DNA of 32,423 bases from Planctomycetia bacterium (GTDB lineage: Bacteria; Planctomycetota; Phycisphaerae; Phycisphaerales; SM1A02). The notes beneath the pieces are model-generated. The model searched no databases. It was not told where the DNA came from and worked only from the letters and a program-made list of their open reading frames with translations. The stretch's first letter is position 1, and each line of letters opens with the position of its first letter. Below are positions 1 to 9,201 of this stretch, one piece after another. The position numbers and the translations under genes were made by a program. Location of the stretch: NCBI GenBank assembly GCA_005776885.1, contig SXOD01000025.1:1-32423 (forward strand), written 5' to 3'.

Positions 1-14
1 CCTACGCGGCGATG

Positions 15-75
15 TGCCCGGCGTCACCTGCGCTTCAGCTCGCTTCGCTCACCTGCGCTGTGGCACCGCCGGGCA
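15..75. repeat. Imperfect hairpin near left edge
   Basis: TGCCCGGCG (15-23) is mirrored by CGCCGGGCA (67-75). Between them CACCTGCGCT occurs twice in the same orientation, flanking GCTCGCTTCGCTC, which is itself nearly self-complementary. The structure lies about 30 nt beyond the helicase stop codon, so it could be a terminator-like hairpin or the edge of a repeat that cut the helicase gene. Only the inverted repeat is directly visible; its role is unknown. Confidence 0.4.
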
Positions 76-104
76 AGGAGGAGGTGGCTACCATCCCCCA
101 ACTC

Positions 105-1199
105 TCACAAGAGGTGGACCGATGAGAGCGACCCGGTCAGGTGGAGCTGTCGGTTTGTCGACAGCAGATCGTGTTCCTGCGCGCGTCGCAAGAGCGCTAA
201 GAGGTGCTCTCGATCGATCCCCTGCCTGAGGATCAGGTCTCGCGCTTCAACAAGCGGCCTGTTTGCCTCGAGGATCTGGGAGAAGACCGAGTCCCGGGAG
301 AATGTGTCTGGGTCAAGCAGGGAGAGCAACTGGAACAGGTCCCTATTCGTATTGTGTATCGGGGTTGCACTCAAGAGCACTGCGTAGTCGGACACTTCCC
401 TGACCCAGGTGCCGAGCTGACTTGTCAAGGTTCCTCTTGTGCGCAAGTGGTGGGCCTCATCGATCACCAACATGTCGATCAGGCCCTCGCCCGACCGAGA
501 CTCGACAAGGAACCTGGCCAGCTGCGCGGTGTCGGACGAATTGTCGCCATCCTCCCAGTCCCTTGGCGGACGCAGTCCTTGCAGGCTCCCAATGAGAGCA
601 AACCCTCGTGCCATGTGCTCTTCATTTCTCAACGCCCCCAACAACTGCTTCGCGTTCACGATCTGCGGGTCAAGTCCCATTCTTGACATGAGCTCATCTC
701 GCCACTTCTCACGGAGGGCCGCGGGGCAAAGCACGAGGAGTCGACGTTTGTCGAACCGTGTCTGGAGCTCTGTCCAAATGAGCCCCGCTTCGATGGTCTT
801 CCCGAGCCCGACCTCGTCCGCGATCAGAATGGCCCTGGCGGGCGACTCCAACAGCTTGATGACAGGCTTGAACTGGTAGGCGTAGAAGTCGGTGTTCGTC
901 GCTTCCATGCTGTAAATGACGTCCGCCAGGCGCCCTGACAGCTTGGCGTGGACCAGTGTGCGTCGCAGATCCGCCGGTGTCGAGAGCCGACAACTGAGGA
1001 GCAAATCCGAGGGCGAATCCGCGGTAGAAGGCCCCGGTTCAAGCTGGTCCTCGGCGACCCACTGCGTCCCGCTTGAGAACCGGACCTGCAGATAGCGGCG
1101 ATCGCCCCGCATCCGCTGCTCGCCTGTCAGGATCCCGACGTGGCTGGGGTCATGGATCCGACGTACGGGACCTTGCGCACGCATTTGCTGTTCATTCAT
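105..1199 (-). CDS. SNF2-family DNA helicase/translocase, C-terminally truncated
   Basis: This 364-residue protein holds the first RecA-like domain of an SNF2 ATPase. Walker A lies in DEVGLGKTIEAG, the Walker B/DEAH box is VIDEAHHLR and motif III is LLSATPIHN. The family then continues for several hundred residues with a second RecA domain (motifs IV-VI). Here the frame stops about 90 residues after motif III, so ATP-driven translocation is unlikely unless the rest is encoded in another frame outside the window. The ATG at 1199 was chosen because GGGAGG sits about 8 nt upstream; the frame is open further upstream but that part has no helicase character. Such DEVGLGKTIEAG helicases are frequent in anti-phage systems such as DISARM (DrmD-like), but no other system gene is visible. 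It is divergent from the S24 peptidase gene. The domain call is firm; the defence role is inference. Confidence 0.85.
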   Translation of the reverse strand: MNEQQMRAQGPVRRIHDPSHVGILTGEQRMRGDRRYLQVRFSSGTQWVAEDQLEPGPSTADSPSDLLLSCRLSTPADLRRTLVHAKLSGRLADVIYSMEATNTDFYAYQFKPVIKLLESPARAILIADEVGLGKTIEAGLIWTELQTRFDKRRLLVLCPAALREKWRDELMSRMGLDPQIVNAKQLLGALRNEEHMARGFALIGSLQGLRPPRDWEDGDNSSDTAQLARFLVESRSGEGLIDMLVIDEAHHLRTRGTLTSQLGTWVREVSDYAVLLSATPIHNTNRDLFQLLSLLDPDTFSRDSVFSQILEANRPLVEARDLILRQGIDREHLLALLRRAQEHDLLSTNRQLHLTGSLSSVHLL

Positions 1200-1420
1200 C
1201 CGGCTTGCCTCCCGTAGGTGTTCTCGCCGCCGTCTTCTCGATTGCGAGTGTGAGCACTCAGCAGCAAGTGTAGCCAACGCAGGAGCATGGGCCGATCCTC
1301 GATGCATGGGGAGTCCAACCTGCATGGGCGCTGCGACAACGAGTTGATGGAGATCCCCCGAGCGACGGCGAATGAGGAGTTGCCGCACGACGCGCGTCAA
1401 GCGCGTTTGGTGCCCAGTCA

Positions 1421-1951
1421 GTGGGAGCGCAGACGCTCGAACCCCCGGCGAACAGGCTCCGCATCGAGCCGGCGCCGCCTGGGATTCGGTACGCGGAATG
1501 GCTCCCACTCTACGACCTGAAGGCCGCCGCAAGCGAGTTCGGGCCAAGCGTCTCCGCGGATTGCCTTGGCTGGGTCGCTGCGCCAACTGGCTTCCGCGGT
1601 GATGAACGCCACTTCGTCGCCCAAATCTTCGGGCGGTCGATGGAACCGCGGATTCCGGATGGATCACACTGTCTGTTTCGACTTGGCGTAGCAGGAACTC
1701 GCACAGGCAGACTGCTGCTGGTTCAACACTCGGCGATCAGCGATCCCGAGACGGGCGGTTCTTACACGCTGAAGGAGTACAGATCCCTCAAGGTCGAGGC
1801 TCCGGACTCCCTTGATGATTCCTCATGGAACCACACCGCCATTCAACTCGTCCCGTGCAACAAGACCTTTCAATCAATCTGGATCGCGCCCGACCGCGTG
1901 GATGAACTCCGCGTCATCGCGGAGTTTGTCCGCGTCCTGGCGGCGGGGTGA
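1421..1951 (+). CDS. S24 (LexA-like) serine peptidase domain protein
   Basis: This 176-residue protein is a LexA/UmuD-type S24 peptidase domain without an N-terminal DNA-binding domain. The nucleophile is Ser73 in GRSMEPRIPDG and the general base is Lys118 in YTLKEY, the usual Ser-Lys dyad; a conserved lead-in, LPLYDLKAAA, precedes it. As I recall the family, domains of this type occur alone or fused to the end of helicases in defence-like loci, and they respond to DNA damage by self-cleavage or partner cleavage. The GTG at 1421 is the only plausible start after an in-frame stop at 1373; no good ribosome binding site precedes it, so this could be the separated end of a larger protein. The neighbour is the broken helicase on the other strand. 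The domain call is firm; the partner and target are unknown. Confidence 0.8.
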   Translation: MGAQTLEPPANRLRIEPAPPGIRYAEWLPLYDLKAAASEFGPSVSADCLGWVAAPTGFRGDERHFVAQIFGRSMEPRIPDGSHCLFRLGVAGTRTGRLLLVQHSAISDPETGGSYTLKEYRSLKVEAPDSLDDSSWNHTAIQLVPCNKTFQSIWIAPDRVDELRVIAEFVRVLAAG

Positions 1952-2287
1952 TGCTACGTTCCTGCCACCCGGGCGAGGGGTTCGTCAGCACAACACACTT
2001 TTGGAACGCGCTTCTTGCGGACCACCTCCTCGCTGGCCCTTGTACTGGGCGACGCCATCAGAAAGCACGCACCGACAACCCATGTCAGAACCGCCCGGGC
2101 TGGGCCCCTGAAGTGAATCCACTCACTTCACACTCGCTTGAAAGGCCAACCCCATGGTTTCGGTCCTTACCAGTCCAATCACCACCACAGGCGCCCGCAC
2201 CGATTGACACGTCGACACACTCCACGGCGCAGCCGAGAAGGCAAGTCAAGCGAGTGGTTCACAGTCAGCCGTTCGCGCCAACCACAC
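1952..2287. other. Gene-free stretch between convergent genes
   Basis: These 336 nt separate the S24 peptidase gene from the end of the giant secreted protein gene on the other strand. I see no convincing coding region; open frames here lack recognisable domains and ribosome binding sites. The only structures noted are the inverted repeat at 2109-2130 and a GC-rich self-complementary patch just before it (about 2092-2107). Confidence 0.6.
2109..2130. terminator. Candidate bidirectional terminator hairpin
   Basis: TGAAGTGA (2109-2116) and TCACTTCA (2123-2130) are perfect 8-bp arms around a 6-nt loop, placed between two convergent genes. There is no T-tract on either side, so the terminator call rests on position and symmetry only. 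Confidence 0.35.
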
Positions 2288-5200
2288 TCACCCCCACGCC
2301 ACCATCATCAGCGTGAGGTCGCCGCCATCCACGATGCCGTCGCCGTTGAGGTCGGCGTCGCATGCGGCGCATTCGCCCCATTGGCTGAACAGGATCGTGA
2401 GGTCGGCTCCATCCACCAGGCCATCGTGGTTGAGGTCCTCGGGTCGAGCCAGGCAGCCGTTGGGGAGGTTGCCGGCAACATCCGGGCACAAGTCGCCCGC
2501 GACGCTCACAAATCCCGCGACCGGCGGCGTCGTGCCGCAGGAGACGATGTTGAACTCAGGATCGTCCACCCCGACTCCATCGTGATCGACATCCAGATAC
2601 CACGTGGTCTCCGATCCCGTCACGATGAACGCACTCTGCGCGGAGGCATTGTTCCCGGCGGCATCGGTTGCGATGAAGGTCATCGTGTGCGTTCCGATGG
2701 CGAACAACTGCCCGGGTGCGGGCGTTTGCGTGATCGTCACGCCTCCGATGCAGTTGTCAGTGGCAGTCACCTGACTCGAGAGATCTGGCACCACCGCAGC
2801 GCAACTCGGGTCTGCGGCAACACTCGTACTGAGCGGGAACCGTGTGATCTCCGGCGGTGTCGAGTCGGTGATCGAGCTGATCGGCACAAGCAATTGTGCC
2901 GGCGGGTCTGACAGTCCGAAGACGAGGACCGTGTAGTTGCCCGTGGCAAGACCTGTCAGATCCTCGAGGGAGGAAGTGAATCCGTTCGGCCCTGTCCACT
3001 CAATCGAAGTTGCGTTGGAAGTGGTGATGTCGATGCTTCCGTTGGCCAGATCGCACGTCGTCGGGCTTGCGGCCACGAGAACGACAGTCGGCAGTGGGCA
3101 GCCATTGGAACCGTTGCCAAACACATCTGGGCAAGCATCGTTGCAGTCGGGCACACCATCCGCGTCGGTGTCGCTATCGGGTACGCCGCAGCCGCAAACG
3201 CCTGGCGACGACTTGTTCGCGTCAGTCGGGCACAGGTCGCTCTGATCCGCGACATAACCATCGGGTTGCACGCAGGCGACAACGCCGGATGTGGGGTCGC
3301 CGAATCCGTCGCCATCAATATCGGCAAACCACTGGTTTGGCGATCCAGACACGGTGATCCAGGCTGTCGCGATAGCGGTGTTGCCAGAAGCATCAGTCGC
3401 CGTGAAGGTGACCAGATGCTGTCCAACCCCAAGAACCGCACCGGACTCAGGTGATTGCTGGAGGATCGGTGCCTGTGTGCAGTTGTCGCTGACCACAAGC
3501 TGCTTCAACAGGAACGGAGTGTTGCCAACGCACTCAGCGCTCGCGGAGATAGTCGTGTTCTCCGGCCATGCATAGAAGACGGGGGCTTCAGTGTCCGGAG
3601 CCGCGGTGACCGTGACACTTTGGGTGACTGGCGCTCCAGAACTGCCTGTCGCCGTCGCCGTGTACTCGCCGGCGGCCAATCCAGTGAGATCCTCGCTTGA
3701 GGAGGAGAACCCATCGGGGCCAGTCCACGAGACGCCGGTGGCATTCACGAGCGTGATGCTGATAGCGCCGTTGGAGTCGCCGCAGGTGGTTGCGCTCACC
3801 GAGTCAACGGTGATCGTCCCCGCCGGGCAGCCATTGGGGGCCTCACCAGCCACCGCGGGGCACGCGTCGTCGCAATCCGCAACGCCGTCGCCGTCACTGT
3901 CCGCGTCGGGCGTACCGCAGCCGCAAGTGCCGGGGCTTGTCTTCAACGGATCGCTGGGGCAGCCGTCGTCGCAGTCGGCCGTGCCGTCGCCGTCAGAGTC
4001 GGTGTCCGCGACGCCGCAACCGCAAGTGCCGGGACTCGTCTTCAACGGATCGTTGGGGCAGCCGTCGTCGCAGTCGGCCGTGCCGTCGCCGTCACTGTCC
4101 GCGTCGGGCGTACCGCAACCGCAAGTGCCGGGACTCGTCTTCAACGGATCACTCGGGCAACCGTCGTTGCAATCGGGGGTACTGTCACCATCCGAGTCGG
4201 TATCAGCAACACCGCAGCCGCAGGCACCAGGATCCAACTTGTTGGGATCGCTGGGGCAGCCGTCGTCGCAGTCGGCCGTGCCGTCGCCGTCGGAGTCGGG
4301 GCCGTTGGCGGCAGACACGATGATTTCCTGCGAGGCTACACCTGCCGAGTTCGTGACATTCACCAGATACGCGCCGGCGCCGAGACCAGTGATGTCCTCG
4401 GTCGATGCCGAGAACCCGCCTGGGCCAGACCACGAGAACGTTGGCGAGGTGCCGGTCACGGTGATGTTGATCGCGCCGTTGTGCTTCAGGCAGGTCTCCT
4501 CGGTCACCACCCAGTTGACGATGGATGGGGCGGCAATCGGGCTGTACTTGAGGAACAGCCCCGTCGCGCCATCGTCGCCTTCGCCAACCAGGCTGAATCC
4601 CGCATCAGGTCGCGCTGCCGCCAGCAGGTTGAGGTTGGAGTACCCCGATGGCTGCAGCGTGAAATGCGCGTTGGGAGCGATGTTGCCCATGATGAGTGGC
4701 CATGTGTGCGACACATTCCAGTACGCGGTCGTCCAGTCGTATGACTTGATCGTCGCCGCCACTGCTGTCGGAAGTTTCGGACTGGCGTTCGTGAACATCA
4801 TCCCTTCGGAGATAATCGCGTACGGCGTCTGGAAGAAACTCGCCGATGCTTGATCGAGCCGCGCCTTGAGGTCGCCCTCGAGCAGGCACTCGCCAGTGAG
4901 GGTCAGCGTCCCGTTGTACGGCTGGAGCGTGGCACCCGCCTCAATCGTGACCGGTGACCGAAGCGTCCCACTGCCAAAGAGCTCGGATCCCGGCTCGAAG
5001 ACCCATCCGTCGTCATCTGTATAGCCGCCGAAATAATACGATGTCAGCGCCACCCGCGCGGCGTCACGGACAACCATCGTTGGAATGTCAACCGCCCCCT
5101 CCACCTGAAGGCTCCCGGTGGCGACGTTCACCCGAACGGCGCCCTCTAGCGCCGACTCATTCACGCTGCTGAAAAACGCCGTACCACCAACTCCGGGATT

Positions 5201-6166
5201 CACGGTGAGTTCCAAGATGTCGTCAGCGACGACGGGGTCAGCCGAAAGCAAACCCTTGAGTTTGCCCGTGATCTCGATCGAGCCCCCCTGCCACACGAAA
5301 CTTCCGGCGTTCCTGAGATCCAGCTCCCCAACGCGGAGGTTGCCGTCGCGGAGGAGTATCGTCCCCTTGGTCCCAATCGAGAGGCTGGTCGCCGGCCAGT
5401 TGAAGGTGACGTCGGGGTCGTTGATGAACATCCCGCCGCGGTTCAAGGTGTGACCGCCGATCATGCCATAGCCAGGTGCCGGCGGGTTTGCTGGCAGGTT
5501 GCCGTCCGTCTGGCTGATGTTGACCGTGTAGCCCTGCACATCCCAGCCCACTCGCTCGGTGAGAATGACTGCACCTTCATCGATACCGGCGTACGCGCCC
5601 GGCCCAGCATCGGCATTGGTGGAACGAATCGACAGTCCAATCACGCTCGTACCAAGCGGAAGCGTCTCCGTGTACTGCCGCGTCATCCAGCCGCCACCGA
5701 TAATGTCCCCTGGCACCCACACATTGAAGTAGGTCGTTTCCGCCGCGGTTGTCGAGTCGTGCGCAAGGTGACCTCGAGCCCAGCAATAGTCGGCCGTTCC
5801 GCCTTGCCCCGTCAATCGCCAAGTGATGGAGTAGAGGCCCGCCTCCAGCCCGGCCCGCGATCCGGGGTAGGTGTCGTAGAGGTAGTGGTTCTGGAATCGA
5901 CCGGCCGTCGTGCCCGAAGGAATGGTCGTGCCGCGGAAGACGAAGCGGCCATTCCACAGTTCGGCGACGCCGGCCTCGTACCCGGAACTGACCGTCCAAC
6001 CTGCGATGCTGGGACCGGCGGGGTCCTGGCCATCGTTGAACTGGCTGTTCTGGGTGATCACCTCGCCGGAAGGAATGTCCTGCGCCAAGGCCATGCACGC
6101 GAGCAAGCTCGGGGCCAGGAGGAGGACAGCTGCGGATGGATCAGTCGATAGTCGCGTGTTTCTCAT
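2288..6166 (-). CDS. Giant secreted SprB/HYR/thrombospondin-3 repeat protein with dockerin-like C-terminus
   Basis: This 1292-residue protein is probably exported and calcium-binding. Residues 1-29 form a signal peptide with likely cleavage after ALA or ALAQ. About 30-190 is an ordered, carbohydrate-binding-like beta region and about 190-550 resembles repetitive beta-helix or passenger sequence. SprB-type repeats follow near 555-615, 792-855 and 1035-1095 (each with a W(T/S)GP.GF core). Five thrombospondin type 3 calcium-binding units lie at about 619-772, two HYR modules at about 855-942 and 1099-1188, and a paired EF-hand dockerin-like end (DLNHDGLVDGADL and DLNGDGIVDGGDL) at about 1242-1292. 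That terminal pair is typical of Phycisphaerae exported proteins; its ligand is unknown. The ATG at 6166 follows AGGAG with 8 nt spacing and begins the signal peptide, so the longer open frame upstream is rejected. A surface or matrix adhesion role is inference. Confidence 0.9.
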   Translation of the reverse strand: MRNTRLSTDPSAAVLLLAPSLLACMALAQDIPSGEVITQNSQFNDGQDPAGPSIAGWTVSSGYEAGVAELWNGRFVFRGTTIPSGTTAGRFQNHYLYDTYPGSRAGLEAGLYSITWRLTGQGGTADYCWARGHLAHDSTTAAETTYFNVWVPGDIIGGGWMTRQYTETLPLGTSVIGLSIRSTNADAGPGAYAGIDEGAVILTERVGWDVQGYTVNISQTDGNLPANPPAPGYGMIGGHTLNRGGMFINDPDVTFNWPATSLSIGTKGTILLRDGNLRVGELDLRNAGSFVWQGGSIEITGKLKGLLSADPVVADDILELTVNPGVGGTAFFSSVNESALEGAVRVNVATGSLQVEGAVDIPTMVVRDAARVALTSYYFGGYTDDDGWVFEPGSELFGSGTLRSPVTIEAGATLQPYNGTLTLTGECLLEGDLKARLDQASASFFQTPYAIISEGMMFTNASPKLPTAVAATIKSYDWTTAYWNVSHTWPLIMGNIAPNAHFTLQPSGYSNLNLLAAARPDAGFSLVGEGDDGATGLFLKYSPIAAPSIVNWVVTEETCLKHNGAINITVTGTSPTFSWSGPGGFSASTEDITGLGAGAYLVNVTNSAGVASQEIIVSAANGPDSDGDGTADCDDGCPSDPNKLDPGACGCGVADTDSDGDSTPDCNDGCPSDPLKTSPGTCGCGTPDADSDGDGTADCDDGCPNDPLKTSPGTCGCGVADTDSDGDGTADCDDGCPSDPLKTSPGTCGCGTPDADSDGDGVADCDDACPAVAGEAPNGCPAGTITVDSVSATTCGDSNGAISITLVNATGVSWTGPDGFSSSSEDLTGLAAGEYTATATGSSGAPVTQSVTVTAAPDTEAPVFYAWPENTTISASAECVGNTPFLLKQLVVSDNCTQAPILQQSPESGAVLGVGQHLVTFTATDASGNTAIATAWITVSGSPNQWFADIDGDGFGDPTSGVVACVQPDGYVADQSDLCPTDANKSSPGVCGCGVPDSDTDADGVPDCNDACPDVFGNGSNGCPLPTVVLVAASPTTCDLANGSIDITTSNATSIEWTGPNGFTSSLEDLTGLATGNYTVLVFGLSDPPAQLLVPISSITDSTPPEITRFPLSTSVAADPSCAAVVPDLSSQVTATDNCIGGVTITQTPAPGQLFAIGTHTMTFIATDAAGNNASAQSAFIVTGSETTWYLDVDHDGVGVDDPEFNIVSCGTTPPVAGFVSVAGDLCPDVAGNLPNGCLARPEDLNHDGLVDGADLTILFSQWGECAACDADLNGDGIVDGGDLTLMMVAWG
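3866..4295 (-). repeat. 99-nt coding tandem repeats (thrombospondin type 3 units)
   Basis: Nearly identical 99-nt units (33 residues, core DSDGDGTADCDDGCP) repeat in phase; for example the same GTCGTCGCAG string begins at 3965 and again at 4064, with divergent versions one unit further on. High nucleotide identity between neighbours suggests recent duplication or gene conversion within the secreted protein gene. Confidence 0.85.
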
Positions 6167-6435
6167 GGTGTGCAACTCCTGCGGGTCCGATTCCAAGCGG
6201 CAACGCAAGATCCGTCGGCGGCAAGTCTGCCGTACTCCAAGACTCACAACACCCGGTTGAAAGAAACCTTCGTGGCCTCTTCTGCCGAGGATTGTGGACC
6301 CCAGTATGCCCTGTAGGACACGACGAACAAGGCCGCCAAGACTCCCACAATCACAACTCTGTCTCCAGAGACACTTTTGTGTATCCGGTAGCGCTCCGCG
6401 AAACCACCCTCGCATCGCCGATCGCCTGTCCGGGC

Positions 6436-7698
6436 TCAGTCCAACGGCCGTTTGATCGGTAGCGGCCAATCGATCACGATGTGCCCCATATACGCGGGGA
6501 ACTGCAACGAGACCCGGTAACGCTGGAACTCACCAAGTGGCCGATCCAGCGCCCCTGTTGCGTACGCGAGCAATCGTCGGTAGCGAGCATCGGCATCGGC
6601 GAACCCCGCCCCCAAGCCAGGCCTTTTGCAATCCAGGACGGCGCCATCAGGAAAGGGGCTGGCGAGCCTGATCGTGCCAGCCATTGGACTGGGCAACACT
6701 CCCTTCGTAGTTCGGTACGACGCGGTCAAGTGGGGGACCGGGAGCGACCGGTGGAAGAACACGTCGAAGATCACGCGCCTCGTTGGGACGCCTGTGACCA
6801 AAGAGAGCGATCCAAAGTCGTGCGGCTCGGCAGCGTGGATCGCACCGACTCCCCTGGCCACCTCCAGAAACGCGAGCGTCTCAGGTGTCCCTGGCCGCGG
6901 GAGTACTGCCAACCATGGGAGAAGATCCTCCGGCGGTTGGTCCACGCGGCTGAACTGGCTTTCGTCCAGCCCTTCCGTGCACAAGGACTTCACGAGTCCT
7001 GGAACCCCGCTCACCAACTCGCCCTCGTCGCCGCAGAGTTGCGGCTGTTTCTCTCCCTCCCAGCCGGCGATGGGCATGTACACCCGCACAGCTGAGCCGG
7101 GCCGCGCCGCACGAGGTCCAACCACAAGCGTGGCAGCGGCAAGCGAGACTCGATCACCCGTCCTGTCAGGGGCCAGAAGGAAGGCCCCAACTCGCATTTC
7201 AACAGAGTAGCCCAGCGTTCGAGTGGCAATGCCAAACTCCTCCTCTCGTCGCGCGACTTGCGCCCTCGACGACAGCCTCGGGATGGTCTGCCGCCCATTC
7301 GCCGAGTCAACCATCTCGTCCGCAGCGGCGCGCCGCTCGTGCTCTTCGGCAACCAGTGCGCCGTGCGCCAGCCGGACGATCTCATCGACCTGAACAGCCG
7401 GAATGCCTTTGCGCCGAAGCGCTTCGGCGATGCGCTTCACGCCACGCTGCTTGGGGATGACCCGCAGGACCGCACGGCCGTTGGGGGCCGTCGCCATCCG
7501 CCACACCTTCCACCCGATCGACTTGTCCAGGCCAAGCCGTCGCGCAAAGTCCCGAGCACTCCTCGCGCGAGCCAGCGTCGACGCCAGCGCAGCGGCCAAG
7601 GCATCGCGCAACTGTGTGGCCCATTCCTCCTTGCTTGGGGATGGCTCCAGATGCTGATGCAGTCGCTGCTGTCGTGACGGGGAAGGGTCAATGCTCAT
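6436..7698 (-). CDS. Unrecognised 420-residue protein with possible N-terminal helix-turn-helix
   Basis: I do not recognise this protein. Residues about 30-115 are strongly helical and contain a segment like a helix-turn-helix (SARDFARRLGLDKSIGWKVW), followed by a charged helix (RIAEALRRKG). Residues 150-420 look like a mixed alpha/beta domain with no motif I can name. There is no signal peptide and no membrane helix, so it is probably cytoplasmic. The ATG at 7698 has only a weak GAGA ribosome binding site. It lies upstream of the giant secreted protein gene on the same strand with a 269-nt gap, so co-transcription is uncertain, and it is divergent from the thiolase gene. A DNA-binding regulator is possible but is only inference. 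Codon use and frame length support a real gene. Confidence 0.65.
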   Translation of the reverse strand: MSIDPSPSRQQRLHQHLEPSPSKEEWATQLRDALAAALASTLARARSARDFARRLGLDKSIGWKVWRMATAPNGRAVLRVIPKQRGVKRIAEALRRKGIPAVQVDEIVRLAHGALVAEEHERRAAADEMVDSANGRQTIPRLSSRAQVARREEEFGIATRTLGYSVEMRVGAFLLAPDRTGDRVSLAAATLVVGPRAARPGSAVRVYMPIAGWEGEKQPQLCGDEGELVSGVPGLVKSLCTEGLDESQFSRVDQPPEDLLPWLAVLPRPGTPETLAFLEVARGVGAIHAAEPHDFGSLSLVTGVPTRRVIFDVFFHRSLPVPHLTASYRTTKGVLPSPMAGTIRLASPFPDGAVLDCKRPGLGAGFADADARYRRLLAYATGALDRPLGEFQRYRVSLQFPAYMGHIVIDWPLPIKRPLD

Positions 7699-7836
7699 GA
7701 CTGTCTCAGCACGACATTCGTCGCCCGATGGGCTGGAACAATAGCGATGTCTTCAGCGCAGTGAAATCCGGTCGCTCTGGACATCCCACCCCCCGAGCGA
7801 GGACGCATCCGTCCGGTCCGAAGGGCTCTTCCCGCC

Positions 7837-9096
7837 ATGTTCCCGTACCCTCTCCCGATGCCATCGACGCATCCGATTCCAGACTCGCCCCGCCCCCGCC
7901 GCGCCTGTGTCATCGCCGCTGTCCGAACCCCCGTTGGCCGCCACGGCGGCACGCTCGCCGCGGTTCGACCCGATGACTTGGCTGCGCGCGTGATCCGCGC
8001 CGTGATGGACCGCGCCGGAATCGATCCAGCCACCATCGACGACGTCTACCTCGGCTGCACCATCCAGGCGGGCGAGGACAATCGGAATGTCGCTCGAATG
8101 GCCGCGCTGCTGGCGGGATTGCCCGTCACCGTGCCGGGCGCGACCGTCAACCGCCTGTGCGCCTCGGGGCTCGAGGCCATCCATGTCGCGGCGCGGATGA
8201 TTGAATCGGGGCAAGGCGACGTCCTGATCGCAGGCGGCGTGGAGTCGATGAGCCGTGCGCCGTATGTCCTGAGCAAGGCCGAGCAGGCGTTTGGGAGAGG
8301 GCAGGAGCTGGCGGACACGACGATTGGGTGGAGGTTTGTGAACCCTCGCCTCGCTGCGATGTATCCGCCGATTTCCCTTGGCGAGACGGCGGAGAATGTG
8401 GCGCGCCAGCACGGCGTGTCGCGCGCGGACCAGGATGCGTTTGCTCTCTCAAGCCAGCAGAGGTGGGCGTCGGCGAATGCAGCGGGTCGGTTTGCGGATG
8501 AGATCGTGCCTGTCGAGATCCCGCAGGGCAAGAAGCCGCCGGTCGTGTTTGGCACAGACGAGCACCCGCGCCCCGACACCACGCTTGAGAAGCTGGCAAC
8601 GCTCAAGCCGTGCTTCTCCTCGGCGGCGGACGCCACCGTCACGGCTGGCAACTCGTCAGGCATCAACGACGGCGCGGCGGCACTGGTGCTGGTGGAGGAG
8701 TCGCGCGCGAAGGCGCTCGGCCTCAGGCCGCTTGCGTTCATCGGAGTCGGTGCGTCGGCGGGAGTCGATCCCTCCGTGATGGGCATCGGCCCGGTGCCGG
8801 CGATTCAGAAGCTGGTGGCGCGAGCAGGCGTGGATCTTGGCAGCGTGGACCTCTTCGAGATCAACGAGGCCTTCGCGGCGCAGTCCGTCGCGTGCGTGCG
8901 TGGGTTGGGCCTGGATGCCGAGCGAGTCAATGTCAACGGCGGCGCCATCGCGATTGGGCATCCCCTGGGGTGCAGTGGCGCTCGAATCACCTGCACGCTG
9001 ATCCACGAGATGGTCCGTCGCGACGCCAAGCGCGGCATTGCGTCGCTGTGCATCGGCGTGGGCCAGGGGCTGGCGCTCTTTGTCGAGCGGGACTGA
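7837..9096 (+). CDS. pcaF: PcaF-like thiolase (3-oxoadipyl-CoA / acetyl-CoA acyltransferase)
   Basis: Type I thiolase of 419 residues, slightly longer than the usual ~400 because of a proline-rich start. The nucleophilic cysteine is Cys108 in [11 protein letters not shown]; the other catalytic residues are in NEAFAAQ (near 343), His375 in AIGHPLG and Cys379 in GCSGAR. The enzyme would split a 3-oxoacyl-CoA with CoA into acetyl-CoA and a shorter acyl-CoA. The strings [11 protein letters not shown] and [11 protein letters not shown] are, from memory of the family, characteristic of PcaF/PaaJ-type 3-oxoadipyl-CoA thiolases, giving succinyl-CoA plus acetyl-CoA. The start could instead be the ATG at 7858; neither has a clear ribosome binding site. 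It converges on the aminotransferase of the adjacent operon, with the palindromic element between them. Thiolase is certain; the preferred substrate is inference. Confidence 0.85.
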   Translation: MFPYPLPMPSTHPIPDSPRPRRACVIAAVRTPVGRHGGTLAAVRPDDLAARVIRAVMDRAGIDPATIDDVYLGCTIQAGEDNRNVARMAALLAGLPVTVPGATVNRLCASGLEAIHVAARMIESGQGDVLIAGGVESMSRAPYVLSKAEQAFGRGQELADTTIGWRFVNPRLAAMYPPISLGETAENVARQHGVSRADQDAFALSSQQRWASANAAGRFADEIVPVEIPQGKKPPVVFGTDEHPRPDTTLEKLATLKPCFSSAADATVTAGNSSGINDGAAALVLVEESRAKALGLRPLAFIGVGASAGVDPSVMGIGPVPAIQKLVARAGVDLGSVDLFEINEAFAAQSVACVRGLGLDAERVNVNGGAIAIGHPLGCSGARITCTLIHEMVRRDAKRGIASLCIGVGQGLALFVERD

Positions 9097-9114
9097 GCCG
9101 GGGCTGGGGCACAG

Positions 9115-9187
9115 GGTCCACCCCCGGTTATCGGTGGAAATGTGACCCTCAGGGTCACATTTCCACCGATAACCGGGAACGGACGTT
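9115..9187. repeat. Dispersed palindromic element, copy 1
   Basis: A perfect palindrome with 27-nt arms (9123-9149 and 9151-9177) around a single base at 9150, embedded in a 73-nt unit that starts GGTCC and ends GGACGTT. The arm core is GGTTATCGGTG followed by GAAATGTGACCCT. Copies 2 (13621-13693) and 3 (from 32390) share the core and flanks. Here it lies between convergent thiolase and aminotransferase genes, so it may also act as a bidirectional terminator, though no T-tract follows. Confidence 0.9.
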
Positions 9188-9201
9188 GGGGGGCCGCGCT
9201 C

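Noticed and set aside
3866-4295. Regular repeats resembling a CRISPR array
   Set aside because: The 99-nt period is in frame and encodes thrombospondin type 3 units; there are no unique spacers between short repeats.
6167-6469. Longer N-terminus for the giant secreted protein
   Set aside because: It would bury the signal peptide and overlap the end of the upstream gene; the ATG at 6166 has a clear AGGAG site.
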